From Paenibacillus sp. FSL W8-0426 (GTDB lineage: Bacteria > Bacillota > Bacilli > Paenibacillales > Paenibacillaceae), in the NCBI RefSeq assembly GCF_037969725.1, contig NZ_CP150203.1, positions 202,001 through 266,000 of the forward strand: a DNA stretch of 64,000 nucleotides, written 5' to 3'. The translations under genes were made by a program, and so were the position numbers. The notes beneath the pieces are model-generated. The model did no database searches. It had not been told where the DNA came from and saw only the letters and a list, made by a program, of their open reading frames with translations. Positions 16,481 through 24,642 of this stretch are shown piece by piece. Every line of letters begins with the position of its first letter. The first letter of the stretch is position 1.

Positions 16481-17737
16481 ATGGACTTTATCAGAAATCA
16501 ACTAGACGGATTTGGCATCAACGAACCTGCCATTGGATATCTCTCGAATATGATCATGGTCGTTTTTATCGCCGTGGTCTCGGTACTGGCTAATTTTATC
16601 GCAAAGAGAATCGTGCTGCGGACGATCCTTCATATCGTCAATAACCATCGATTCAAATGGGGCCACATCATCGTGGAGAAAAAATTGTTCCACAAGCTGT
16701 CGCATCTCGTTCCGGCCATCATTATCTATTATTCCGCGAGTCTTTTTCCGACTTATCAAGCGTTGATTGAAAAGGCTGCGATGACTTACCTGATCGTCGT
16801 GACCATCACCGTGCTGAATGCATTTCTTAATGCGTTTGAGGCGATCTATCGCTCGTTTGAGGTTTCCAAAATTCGCCCGATCAAAGGATATATCCAGGTT
16901 GCCAAGATTATTCTTTTCATCATCGGAGGCATTATCGTCATTTCGAGCCTGATCGGTCAGAATCCATTAATCATTCTCAGCGGGCTTGGCGCGTTATCGG
17001 CCGTATTGATGCTGGTCTTTAAAGACTCCATCCTAGGCCTTGTGGCTGGCGTTCAGCTATCGTCGAATGATATGGTGCGCGTAGGCGATTGGATTGAGAT
17101 GCCGAAATATAATGCGGACGGCGACGTAATCGATATTACCCTAAACACGGTAAAGGTGATGAATTTCGATAAAACGATTACGATGATTCCGAGCTACGCT
17201 TTGATTTCGGATTCGTTCAGGAACTGGAGAGGCATGCAGGTATCCGGCGGACGAAGGATTAAGCGAAGCTTTTATATCGATATCAGCAGCATCCGTTTCT
17301 GCACCGAGGAAATGATCAGCGAATTTCAGAAGATCCACTACCTTACGGATTATATAACGACAAAATTAAATGAGATCCAAGCGTACAACCTTGAACATGA
17401 AATCAATACGGAAAGCAATGTGAACGGCAGGCAACTTACGAATGTGGGCGTATTCAGAGAGTACATCCATCAGTATCTTCGGAATCATCCCAAAATCAAT
17501 CAGAACATGACGATGATCGTCAGACAGTTGGCGCCGGGAGACACGGGGCTACCGCTTGAAGTATACGCATTTAGCAATGATACCAACTGGGGAGTATATG
17601 AATCGATTCAAGCCGATATCTTTGACCATATTTTCGCCGTTGCGCCGACGTTCGGGCTGCGTGCGTTCCAAAACCCAACGGGGCACGATATTGCGCAGCT
17701 TAAGGACAGCAGGGAATTTTCGCGAGGGTACTCATAA
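16481..17737 (+). CDS. Mechanosensitive ion channel, MscS family (YbdG-like)
   Basis: The 418-residue membrane protein has about five hydrophobic segments in residues 20-190. The pore helix is ILSGLGALSAVLMLVFKDSI, and the MscS beta domain begins at VRVGDWIEMP. A long C-terminal cytoplasmic part with an insertion resembles YbdG/YnaI-type channels. It protects against osmotic downshift. GGAGGAG precedes the ATG and a terminator follows at 17789. Confidence 0.9.
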   Translation: MDFIRNQLDGFGINEPAIGYLSNMIMVVFIAVVSVLANFIAKRIVLRTILHIVNNHRFKWGHIIVEKKLFHKLSHLVPAIIIYYSASLFPTYQALIEKAAMTYLIVVTITVLNAFLNAFEAIYRSFEVSKIRPIKGYIQVAKIILFIIGGIIVISSLIGQNPLIILSGLGALSAVLMLVFKDSILGLVAGVQLSSNDMVRVGDWIEMPKYNADGDVIDITLNTVKVMNFDKTITMIPSYALISDSFRNWRGMQVSGGRRIKRSFYIDISSIRFCTEEMISEFQKIHYLTDYITTKLNEIQAYNLEHEINTESNVNGRQLTNVGVFREYIHQYLRNHPKINQNMTMIVRQLAPGDTGLPLEVYAFSNDTNWGVYESIQADIFDHIFAVAPTFGLRAFQNPTGHDIAQLKDSREFSRGYS

Positions 17738-17788
17738 ATCATTCAATTCATACCATCGCATATGGCGTGAACTGTTGAACGAAGCGAT

Positions 17789-17825
17789 AAGCCGTTGACC
17801 AACTTTTGGTTGATGGCTTTTTTTC
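17789..17825 (+). terminator. Intrinsic terminator after the MscS gene
   Basis: AAGCCGTTGACCAA pairs with TTGGTTGATGGCTT with a short loop and is followed by a T tract. Confidence 0.8.
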
Positions 17826-17950
17826 GATAAAAGTACTCCGGAATCGCTTCTGACCCATGCCGAATTGATTCACTCCCGCGTACAGGGGTAGAATAGACAA
17901 GTAGGCAAGTAAATTTTTCCATTATCCCCCCAGCAAAGGAGAGATTTCAG

Positions 17951-18805
17951 ATGTACCATCGCATTCCGGAGCATACGTTGAATGATGGCTTAAAGGTGCC
18001 CGCAATCGGGCTTGGTACCTACAGCCTGAAAGGGGAAGCCGGCGTCAAATCAATCGCGGGCGCAATAGATGCGGGTTATCGCCTGATCGATACGGCGTAT
18101 AACTACGAGAATGAGGGAACGGTCGGCAAGGCCATCCGGCAGAGTTCCGTATCCAGGGAAGAGCTCATCATTTGCTCCAAGCTGCCAGGACGTTACCATA
18201 GCTATGATAAAGCCATCGTGGCTGTAGAAGAATCGTTGTATCGGGCAGGGCTCGATTACTACGATCTGTATTTGATCCACTGGCCGAACCCCAAACAGGA
18301 TCTGTACGTGGAGGCGTGGCAGGCTCTGATCGAGGCTAAAAACCGTGGTTATATCCGTTCGATCGGGGTTAGCAACTTCCTGCCTGAGCATAATGATCGT
18401 CTGGTGAAGGAAACCGGCGTAGCACCGAGCTTGAACCAAATCGAGCTCCATCCGTTCTTTAACCAGGGCGATCAGCGGCAAAAGGATGCCGAGTACGGCA
18501 TCATTGCGGAATCCTGGAGCCCGCTCGGACGCGGCAACGATATCGTGCAGGACATCGTGAACGATGAAAAGATCCTCCAGATTGCAGAAACGTATGGCAA
18601 AACGGGGACGCAGGTCATTTTGCGCTGGCATACCCAGCTCGGTGCCATTCCGATTCCGAAAGCAAGTTCTCTCCAGCATCAGAAAGAGAACATCGATATT
18701 TTCGATTTTGAGCTGACCGCGGAAGAGATGGGAGTCATCTCTTCGTTCAGCCGTGAGGACGGACGGTTGTGGGGACAAGATCCGAGCGAATACGAAGAGT
18801 TTTAA
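17951..18805 (+). CDS. Aldo/keto reductase
   Basis: This NADPH-dependent carbonyl reductase (284 residues) has the full catalytic tetrad Asp47, Tyr52, Lys77 and His110 in the contexts RLIDTAYNY, CSKLPG and LIHWPN. The C-terminal PIPKAS cofactor motif is present. AAAGGAGAG precedes the ATG. It is convergent with pdxA2 across a shared terminator and shows no link to it. The substrate is unknown. Confidence 0.92.
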   Translation: MYHRIPEHTLNDGLKVPAIGLGTYSLKGEAGVKSIAGAIDAGYRLIDTAYNYENEGTVGKAIRQSSVSREELIICSKLPGRYHSYDKAIVAVEESLYRAGLDYYDLYLIHWPNPKQDLYVEAWQALIEAKNRGYIRSIGVSNFLPEHNDRLVKETGVAPSLNQIELHPFFNQGDQRQKDAEYGIIAESWSPLGRGNDIVQDIVNDEKILQIAETYGKTGTQVILRWHTQLGAIPIPKASSLQHQKENIDIFDFELTAEEMGVISSFSREDGRLWGQDPSEYEEF

Positions 18806-18870
18806 ATGAACATATGATGCAATGATGAGTATCACCGAAAACGAGACGGCAAGATATGCGCATGAACCAA

Positions 18871-18910
18871 AAAGCAGCGATTCTCCATCCCAAAGAGAAT
18901 CGCTGCTTTA
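18871..18910. terminator. Bidirectional terminator
   Basis: Perfect arms AAAGCAGCGATTCTC and GAGAATCGCTGCTTT flank CATCCCAAA between convergent genes, with a T-rich tail on the plus side and TTGG on the minus side. Confidence 0.85.
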
Positions 18911-18933
18911 TTTATGCTTCTAGCACAAGCTTA

Positions 18934-19935
18934 TTAAGCCTGCGTTTTCGGTGCCAGCTCAATCGCCGAACGGATGGCGGCCAGCATGCTTTTGTCGTCA
19001 GCAATATTTTTACCGGCGATGTCGAAAGCCGTGCCGTGGTCAACCGATGTGCGGATGATGCCGCCTTTGAGGCCAACCGTGATGTTCACGCCTTCCTCGA
19101 TGCCCATGACTTTGATCGGGGCGTGCCCCTGGTCATGGTAGCAGGCAACGACGATGTCGAAATCGCCGCGGCCCGCACGGAAAAAGAGCGTATCGGCAGG
19201 CAGAGGTCCAACGACGTTGATGCCTTCTTGCTGCGCGCGCTCGATGCCTGGCTGCAGCTTCTCTTCTTCTTCGCCGTTGCCGAACAGGCCGTTTTCGCCC
19301 GCATGCGGATTAATGCCGCATACCGCAACGCGGGGGTTGTCGAAGCCGGCTTTTTTCAGTGTATCGTGAGCCAGTTTGACGACAGTGTATGTTCTTTCCG
19401 GATTGATACTTTGGATCGCTTCAATCAGTCCCATGTGGGTGGTCAGGTGAATGACGCGCAGATTAGGCGTCGTCAGCATCATGGAGAAATCTTTGGTATC
19501 CGTCAGGTCGGCCAAAATTTCAGTGTGCCCTGGGTAGAGATGGCCGCCTTTGTGCAGAGCGGCTTTGTTTAATGGCGCTGTGCAAATGGAGTTAATCTGC
19601 TGTTTTTTGGCCAGGTCAACGGCTTTGGCCAGGAACTGGAAGGCGGCATCTCCGGCAATGCCAGATTCTTTTCCGTACTCGAGATCGGCAGGAACGAGGT
19701 CGAGGTCGATAACGTCCACGGTGCCGAATTCGTATTTGGCGTCAGCCGGGTCTTGAATCGCATGGATATTCAGGTTCGAGCCGATAATAGGCAGCACGCG
19801 TGCCAAAATTTTGGCGTCACCGATAACAAGCGGTTTGCAATTGTCGTAAATCTCCTGATGGCCCAGTGCTTTCATAATGATCTCGGGTCCGATGCCGGCG
19901 GCATCGCCCATAGTTATTCCAATAATCGGTTTCAT
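18934..19935 (-). CDS. pdxA2: PdxA2-type 4-phospho-D-threonate/erythronate dehydrogenase
   Basis: A PdxA-family dehydrogenase (333 residues) with ITMGDAAGIGPE at the start, the metal-binding HLYPGHTE and CYHDQGHAPIKV. PdxA2 members oxidise and decarboxylate 4-phospho-D-threonate or -erythronate to dihydroxyacetone phosphate rather than making vitamin B6. The neighbour is a DUF1537 sugar-acid kinase overlapping by four bases (ATGA), and a sugar-acid permease follows, which supports the catabolic assignment. It is the last gene of the minus-strand operon. Confidence 0.88.
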   Translation of the reverse strand: MKPIIGITMGDAAGIGPEIIMKALGHQEIYDNCKPLVIGDAKILARVLPIIGSNLNIHAIQDPADAKYEFGTVDVIDLDLVPADLEYGKESGIAGDAAFQFLAKAVDLAKKQQINSICTAPLNKAALHKGGHLYPGHTEILADLTDTKDFSMMLTTPNLRVIHLTTHMGLIEAIQSINPERTYTVVKLAHDTLKKAGFDNPRVAVCGINPHAGENGLFGNGEEEEKLQPGIERAQQEGINVVGPLPADTLFFRAGRGDFDIVVACYHDQGHAPIKVMGIEEGVNITVGLKGGIIRTSVDHGTAFDIAGKNIADDKSMLAAIRSAIELAPKTQA

Positions 19936-21227
19936 GCTGGAACGCCTCCTTTTAATTTTTGAATGGCATGAATGAACACGTCCGGTTTGCCGAATCCACC
20001 TGCTTTGGTGATCACATGCAGGTTGTCGATGCCGATGAATTTGGAGATCGGCACGCCGATTTCGAGCTCGTCCAACAATTCGAATCCGCTAATGTTCCAT
20101 TTGATGCAAATCTGCTTAGCCGTATCTCCGCCGGTCATCGATACCCCTTTGAACCAGCCCTCTTCCAGCAGCTTGGCGCACACTTCGCCAATGGCCCGCA
20201 CGATTTCGTTGCTGACCTCCGTGTGGTCGAGACCATTTGCTTCTCCAGTGGCGCGAGCCAATTCGATATCTACCGGCTCTGCGGTAGAGTAGATCACGAC
20301 GTCTTTGCCTTCCAGCGCTTTCGCTTTGACTTCCTCGTACACGCGGTCAATTTCCACCGTCCGATCTTCGGCTCCCCCCACTGCTTTGAAAGAATGGAAC
20401 GGGATCGATGTGACGTCCGTTTGTTCCAGCAGCAGCTTGAGTTGTGCGCGTGAGTTTTTGTTCACGCTGCCGACGACGGTAAGAATCGGTCCGCCATTTT
20501 CCGGGATGGTCAGCTCGGAGGAGTTGGCCCCCAGATCGTAATGATCGGGAAGGTAATTGGCAATCCCTGCCGATCCTGCCCAAGCAAACGTGTAGTCCAG
20601 CTCGCTGGTAATGCTCAGAATTTGTTCCAAATGGCTCTCTTCCGTCGAATCTACGAGCACATAAGGAATGCCCTGCTCCTTGAAGCCTCGCAATTGCTCC
20701 TGAATGCGATCTTTTCCTGCCGCAAGGTCGTTGACCGTGATTTCACCGATCTCATACTTCGTTTGCTGTTTCAGCAGATCCGGAAGATAGGAGAGGGTCA
20801 CCGGCGTTTTCGGGTCGTTCGCAATTTCGGTTTCCGCCAGCGGAATGCCGTTCAAATAATGTGTGCCGTTCAGGATCGTGCGGTTGTTTTTGGGATAACC
20901 CGGAGCGATCATCATGAAATCAGGTTTCACGACGTCGTAGACGGCATCGATCTCGATGCCGATATTTCCGCGCATGGTCGAGTCCATTTTTTTGAAAATG
21001 GACTCATATCCGCTTCGCTTCAGCAGCTGGGCTGCGCCAGCGACGCGTTCATAAGCTTTCTCCGCCGCGATGGAACGGCTGTCGGTATCAAAGACGACGG
21101 CATCGTACTTGGTGATGTGATCCTCGTCCATGTCAAATAATACGCTTGTTTTCAAACCATGACGGGCCAGCTGTACACCGCTGTCATTGGCACCGGTCAA
21201 ATCGTCAGCAATAATGGCTAATTTCAT
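19932..21227 (-). CDS. dtnK: Four-carbon acid sugar kinase (DUF1537, DtnK-like)
   Basis: The 431-residue kinase has the family N-terminal motif IADDLTGANDSG, KKMDSTMRGN, and the C-terminal nucleotide-binding SMTGGDTAKQ and KAGGFG. The family phosphorylates D-threonate, D-erythronate and related acids at O4. Pairing with PdxA2 in one operon points to D-threonate or D-erythronate; which one cannot be told from sequence. The GGAGG site before the ATG is clear on the minus strand. Confidence 0.87.
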   Translation of the reverse strand: MKLAIIADDLTGANDSGVQLARHGLKTSVLFDMDEDHITKYDAVVFDTDSRSIAAEKAYERVAGAAQLLKRSGYESIFKKMDSTMRGNIGIEIDAVYDVVKPDFMMIAPGYPKNNRTILNGTHYLNGIPLAETEIANDPKTPVTLSYLPDLLKQQTKYEIGEITVNDLAAGKDRIQEQLRGFKEQGIPYVLVDSTEESHLEQILSITSELDYTFAWAGSAGIANYLPDHYDLGANSSELTIPENGGPILTVVGSVNKNSRAQLKLLLEQTDVTSIPFHSFKAVGGAEDRTVEIDRVYEEVKAKALEGKDVVIYSTAEPVDIELARATGEANGLDHTEVSNEIVRAIGEVCAKLLEEGWFKGVSMTGGDTAKQICIKWNISGFELLDELEIGVPISKFIGIDNLHVITKAGGFGKPDVFIHAIQKLKGGVPA

Positions 21228-21290
21228 GCGGCTATCGCCTCCCTGTAAGCTAAATGAATACGAAGTTGCATCAAAATGATGAAGCTCGGT

Positions 21291-22280
21291 TTATGAAGTC
21301 GTTTTCGGTTGATTGTATTTCGCCACGCCGCCTGATTTCTCCAGCCGTTTGGACAGGAAACCGATGAAGATCGGCAGCAGGATGGCCGTGGTCACTACGC
21401 TTGCGGCAATCTGTACAGTAGCGATTTCGGCGATTGGAGCAAAGGATGCGTTTGCAGCTACGATCGCGGCAGGCGTACCTACTGCGTTACCGGCAGTGGA
21501 ACCTTCCGAAGCCCCAACGATCGGGTTCCATCCAATCGCTTTGAAGAGCAGAAATCCAATCCCGCCCGTAAGCAATACGGTCAGCACGCCAAGCAGAATA
21601 CCGCTCAGTCCGCCTTGAATGATGGCCGAGAAGTTGATGCCCATACCGAGCGAAAAGGCAAAGAACGGAACCAGCTTGTCGCTGCCTTTATGCAGCCATT
21701 CCGCCAGATTGCGGTCCAGGTTACCAAGAATGACACCTACGATCAACGGCAAAAGTACCGCCACGAAAGACATCGGGGAGAACATGCCGTTGGCAAAGCC
21801 CATGGCACCGAAGATGGAGAGTGCAACCATCGTCAGGAACGGGCCGTCGCTCAATGCAAGAAAAGGATAAGCGGCTTTGTCGTCTTCCTTGCCGTACTGG
21901 CCGGCCAAGGCAATGTACAGACCGCCGTTGGAGTTCGTCATTGCAGCAATGATGGCAAGTGGCGCAAGGCCAAGAAACAATCCGTTCGAATCAGCGAAGA
22001 AAATGGCGATCAAACCTATTATCGCACCAATCCCCCACTTGAACGCAAGCAGCGTGAGACCTTTACCTACAGAAGAACCTGCCGTTTTGAACGTGATTTG
22101 CGTTCCGGCGATCAACAGGAACAATGCGATCAGCGTGCTTGAACTATTCACGAACAGCGCTTCGGTGAATCCGCCGATGCGGAGTGCGTTTGGAGCAAAC
22201 GTATTGATGCATGCGCCGATGAGCAAGGGAACAACCATCATGCCGCCAGGGATACGATCTAATGTCGCTTTGATTTTCAT
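21291..22280 (-). CDS. kdgT: KdgT-family sugar-acid permease
   Basis: The 329-residue protein has about ten hydrophobic segments and the family motifs RIPGGMMVVPLLIGACINTF, TNSNGGLYIALAGQYG and SEGSTAGNAVGTPAA. KdgT members carry 2-keto-3-deoxygluconate by proton symport; in this operon the likely cargo is the four-carbon acid used by the kinase. It is the first gene of the operon, with AAGGAG before the start. Confidence 0.88.
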   Translation of the reverse strand: MKIKATLDRIPGGMMVVPLLIGACINTFAPNALRIGGFTEALFVNSSSTLIALFLLIAGTQITFKTAGSSVGKGLTLLAFKWGIGAIIGLIAIFFADSNGLFLGLAPLAIIAAMTNSNGGLYIALAGQYGKEDDKAAYPFLALSDGPFLTMVALSIFGAMGFANGMFSPMSFVAVLLPLIVGVILGNLDRNLAEWLHKGSDKLVPFFAFSLGMGINFSAIIQGGLSGILLGVLTVLLTGGIGFLLFKAIGWNPIVGASEGSTAGNAVGTPAAIVAANASFAPIAEIATVQIAASVVTTAILLPIFIGFLSKRLEKSGGVAKYNQPKTTS

Positions 22281-22353
22281 AAGTGATAGCTCCTTAGTAA
22301 TCGTTTTATAAAAGCGTTTGCAGGGACTATCTTATCTCATGGTGTTTATTTTG

Positions 22354-22412
22354 GCAACACATAATTACTGTAAATTTAAATATCCCATCAATAATGTTTA
22401 AAAATGCAACAC
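22354..22412 (-). promoter_or_regulatory. Paired GTGTTGC elements upstream of kdgT
   Basis: Two direct copies of GTGTTGC (on the minus strand; plus-strand positions 22354-22360 and 22406-22412) lie 52 bases apart, about five helical turns, upstream of the sugar-acid operon. They are candidates for binding by the neighbouring PrpR-like regulator. No sigma-54 promoter was recognised here. Confidence 0.35.
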
Positions 22413-22427
22413 TATAGCGTGAAAAAA

Positions 22428-22463
22428 GGGCGAAAACTTAAAGTCACTCTTTAAGTTTTCGCC
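22428..22463 (-). terminator. Terminator overlapping the regulator stop codon
   Basis: Perfect 15-base arms, GGCGAAAACTTAAAG and CTTTAAGTTTTCGCC, flank a 5-base loop, with a T tract on the minus strand. The TGA stop of the regulator gene (22444-22446) sits inside the loop, so the last codons form part of the hairpin. Confidence 0.85.
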
Positions 22464-24126
22464 ATAAGGTGGCTCGGTTGATACCCAAGCGTTCGGCTGC
22501 TTTGGATTGATTGTTGTTTTCCTCGCGCAGCACATATTCGATGATTTCTTTTTCGATTTCTTTCAGCGTGCCATCCAATCGGATCGTATTCGAGACCGGA
22601 CGTTGACGAAGCAGCCGGGATAATGTTTCGGTCGAAATGACGAAATCCCGTTCGTTCAGCGCCGCCTGTTTGACGAGATGTTTCAATTCGCTCACCGTCA
22701 TTTGTGCCGATTGTTCCCGAATGAAGCGCAGCGCGTCTTCTTTGATTTTTACGGCATTCGTTCCATATTGCTGATGATAACGGCTCAAGAACTGCTGGAT
22801 TAGAGCCGGCAAGTCCTCCTGCCTGTCGGCCAGGCTTGGCATGATAATCGTATTCAGTTTCATATGGAGGGGCCAGTGATCGTCCAGCGCTTGCTCGCTC
22901 AGAATAAACACGCCGATTTTCATGTCCAGGCAGGTCTCGACAAAAGAGAGCAATTCCTGATCCTGAATTCGGTGTTCCACATGGTTAATTTCAACGTTGC
23001 GCACTTTCGCTAGCGGAATATTGTGCAAATGGCCGGGAGGAAGCTGCGACATGTCTATCTGCAGGAGCAATCCGCCGTCCGAGTACATTTGATGGAGATG
23101 TTTGATCAGGAATGACTTGCCGGAATCCGGCTCGCCAAGCAGATGTATCGCTTCATGCTTTTCATGGAGCGCCTTGGTGTTCTTCAGGACGGCCTGCATG
23201 GCCGGCGATTCGGCCACGATCGGTTCGATCGAAGCCTCGGTATATGACTTGATACCGAATTGTGCAAATGAATAAGGATTTCCTTTTTCCATGTAATATA
23301 TCTTATAGTTTTGGTTATCCAGGGTCGTTTCATGCGCCGTGACTGTCAGTTGGTAGTCGTCCACCATAAAAACGTTTTGTACTTTCGATTGGTGGAACTC
23401 CAGGTTGGTGTTAATGATATGAATCTGGTTTTCGGTGAGCGGATTGCGCTCAAAGTCGGCAAGACTCTCGAAGATCACCTTATTATGATCGTTCAAAATG
23501 AGCAGGTTCGGATGTTCCTGTGTTGCCAAATTGTTCAGGATCACGGAAGCCGTTTGATTTTGGCTCAGATAACGGTATACGAGCTGTGCGTCTTCCAACG
23601 CCCGCATAATCGATTCTTTGCCGGACTGGATCAGGAAACCTTCCAATCCATAGGTCTTTGCCGTATTGACGGTGATGACGTCGCCGACAATCTGTCGGTA
23701 ACCGGATGCCTTCAGCTCCAGCAGCAGCGGAGCCACTTCCTCGGAGCTGTTGATCGTATACACTTTCAAAGGCAGGTCCATCAGATCAATGATTGCCTGC
23801 GCGCCGGACGTGATGTTGGAAAAACCGACAATGGCGGTAAGGCCGTTGAATTGGCTGGCCAATGTCAAGGAACGAATCATGTCGTATCCCGACAGCTGCA
23901 CGTCAATGACGGGGATGGACACGGCATGTTTGATCAATTTGGCCGTTCCTCCGCGGCTGATGATGATCTGCGCTCCGTTTTTTTCCGCTTCGACGGCGTG
24001 TTCCACGCCTTTGGCCAAGTCGCCCACGTTCAGCTTGACGGCCAATTGGGGGAATTGGGGAATGCAATCTTGTATGATAGGAATCATCGCTTCGTAAGGA
24101 GCGACAATGTGAACTCGTGTACGCAT
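22444..24126 (-). CDS. PrpR_N-domain transcription regulator with degenerate AAA+ domain
   Basis: The 560-residue regulator has an N-terminal PrpR-type sensor domain (about 1-185, with SRGGTAKLIK), a PAS-like middle, an AAA+-like domain and a Fis-type helix-turn-helix at the end (NNQSKAAERLGINRATLWRK). The P-loop is preserved as GEPDSGKSF near residue 330. The GAFTGA loop that contacts sigma-54 is missing, and the Walker B strand reads GVFILSE without the usual acidic pair. It therefore probably no longer activates sigma-54 promoters. It lies beside the pdxA2-dtnK-kdgT operon in the same direction and likely controls it, sensing a small acid through the PrpR domain. Confidence 0.82.
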   Translation of the reverse strand: MRTRVHIVAPYEAMIPIIQDCIPQFPQLAVKLNVGDLAKGVEHAVEAEKNGAQIIISRGGTAKLIKHAVSIPVIDVQLSGYDMIRSLTLASQFNGLTAIVGFSNITSGAQAIIDLMDLPLKVYTINSSEEVAPLLLELKASGYRQIVGDVITVNTAKTYGLEGFLIQSGKESIMRALEDAQLVYRYLSQNQTASVILNNLATQEHPNLLILNDHNKVIFESLADFERNPLTENQIHIINTNLEFHQSKVQNVFMVDDYQLTVTAHETTLDNQNYKIYYMEKGNPYSFAQFGIKSYTEASIEPIVAESPAMQAVLKNTKALHEKHEAIHLLGEPDSGKSFLIKHLHQMYSDGGLLLQIDMSQLPPGHLHNIPLAKVRNVEINHVEHRIQDQELLSFVETCLDMKIGVFILSEQALDDHWPLHMKLNTIIMPSLADRQEDLPALIQQFLSRYHQQYGTNAVKIKEDALRFIREQSAQMTVSELKHLVKQAALNERDFVISTETLSRLLRQRPVSNTIRLDGTLKEIEKEIIEYVLREENNNQSKAAERLGINRATLWRKLKE

Positions 24127-24642
24127 AATGATCCTGCCTTTTAATCAATATCGCCATTCATCAAGAGGATCGGTGATCCCAATGAATGAGCGCTTCCCTT
24201 ATTATAGCCAACTTACAAGAGGAAGGCACCTTTTGTGTATATTGACGATGAGCTGGCCCGTGCGAATGCGACCCGATATGTGCAGGGGGAATGGAAAGGG
24301 GATCTCGAATGATTCACATTTTCACTAATCTATTAACGAATATATATATTTTGCAATGTGACAAAAAATGCCTTACTTCGACAAGGAGGACCCTTTAATA
24401 TGAGGTTTAGTGTAGGGTTTGGAGCACCAAGTCGCTATACTTAATTCTAGAGAAGGAGGGTGTTAATGTATATATTCATAAATTAGTGAAAACGCATTCT
24501 TTTTGAAATGAATGGAATTGGGGCATTCGGAATGATTGGCTTTTTTTGTTTTGTAAGCGCTTCATATAAGAGTGACTCGTTAAATTACGGAGATATCGAT
24601 TCTGCAATATATCATCCAAAATGAAGGGAGATTGGCCCGATC
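24127..24642. other. Intergenic region between the regulator and the arabinanase gene
   Basis: It holds the promoter of the minus-strand regulator and that of the plus-strand arabinanase, with a catabolite-response-like element at 24552-24565. A short plus-strand frame at 24128-24328 has no protein-like features and is not called. Confidence 0.5.
24552..24565 (+). promoter_or_regulatory. Candidate cre (CcpA) site
   Basis: TGTAAGCGCTTCAT agrees with the catabolite-response consensus TGWAARCGYTWNCW at all but one position. It lies about 80 bases before the arabinanase start, as expected for glucose repression of a polysaccharide hydrolase. Confidence 0.55.

Noticed and set aside
22290..22440. 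Possible sigma-54 promoter for kdgT
   Set aside because: No GG and GC pair at the right -24/-12 spacing could be found, and the regulator lacks GAFTGA.
23311..24144. Plus-strand frame of 277 codons opposite the PrpR-like regulator
   Set aside because: Antisense to a gene with clear PrpR and Fis-type domains; its composition is not protein-like.
24128..24328. Short plus-strand frame near the regulator promoter
   Set aside because: Lies in a divergent promoter region with no ribosome site or recognisable features.
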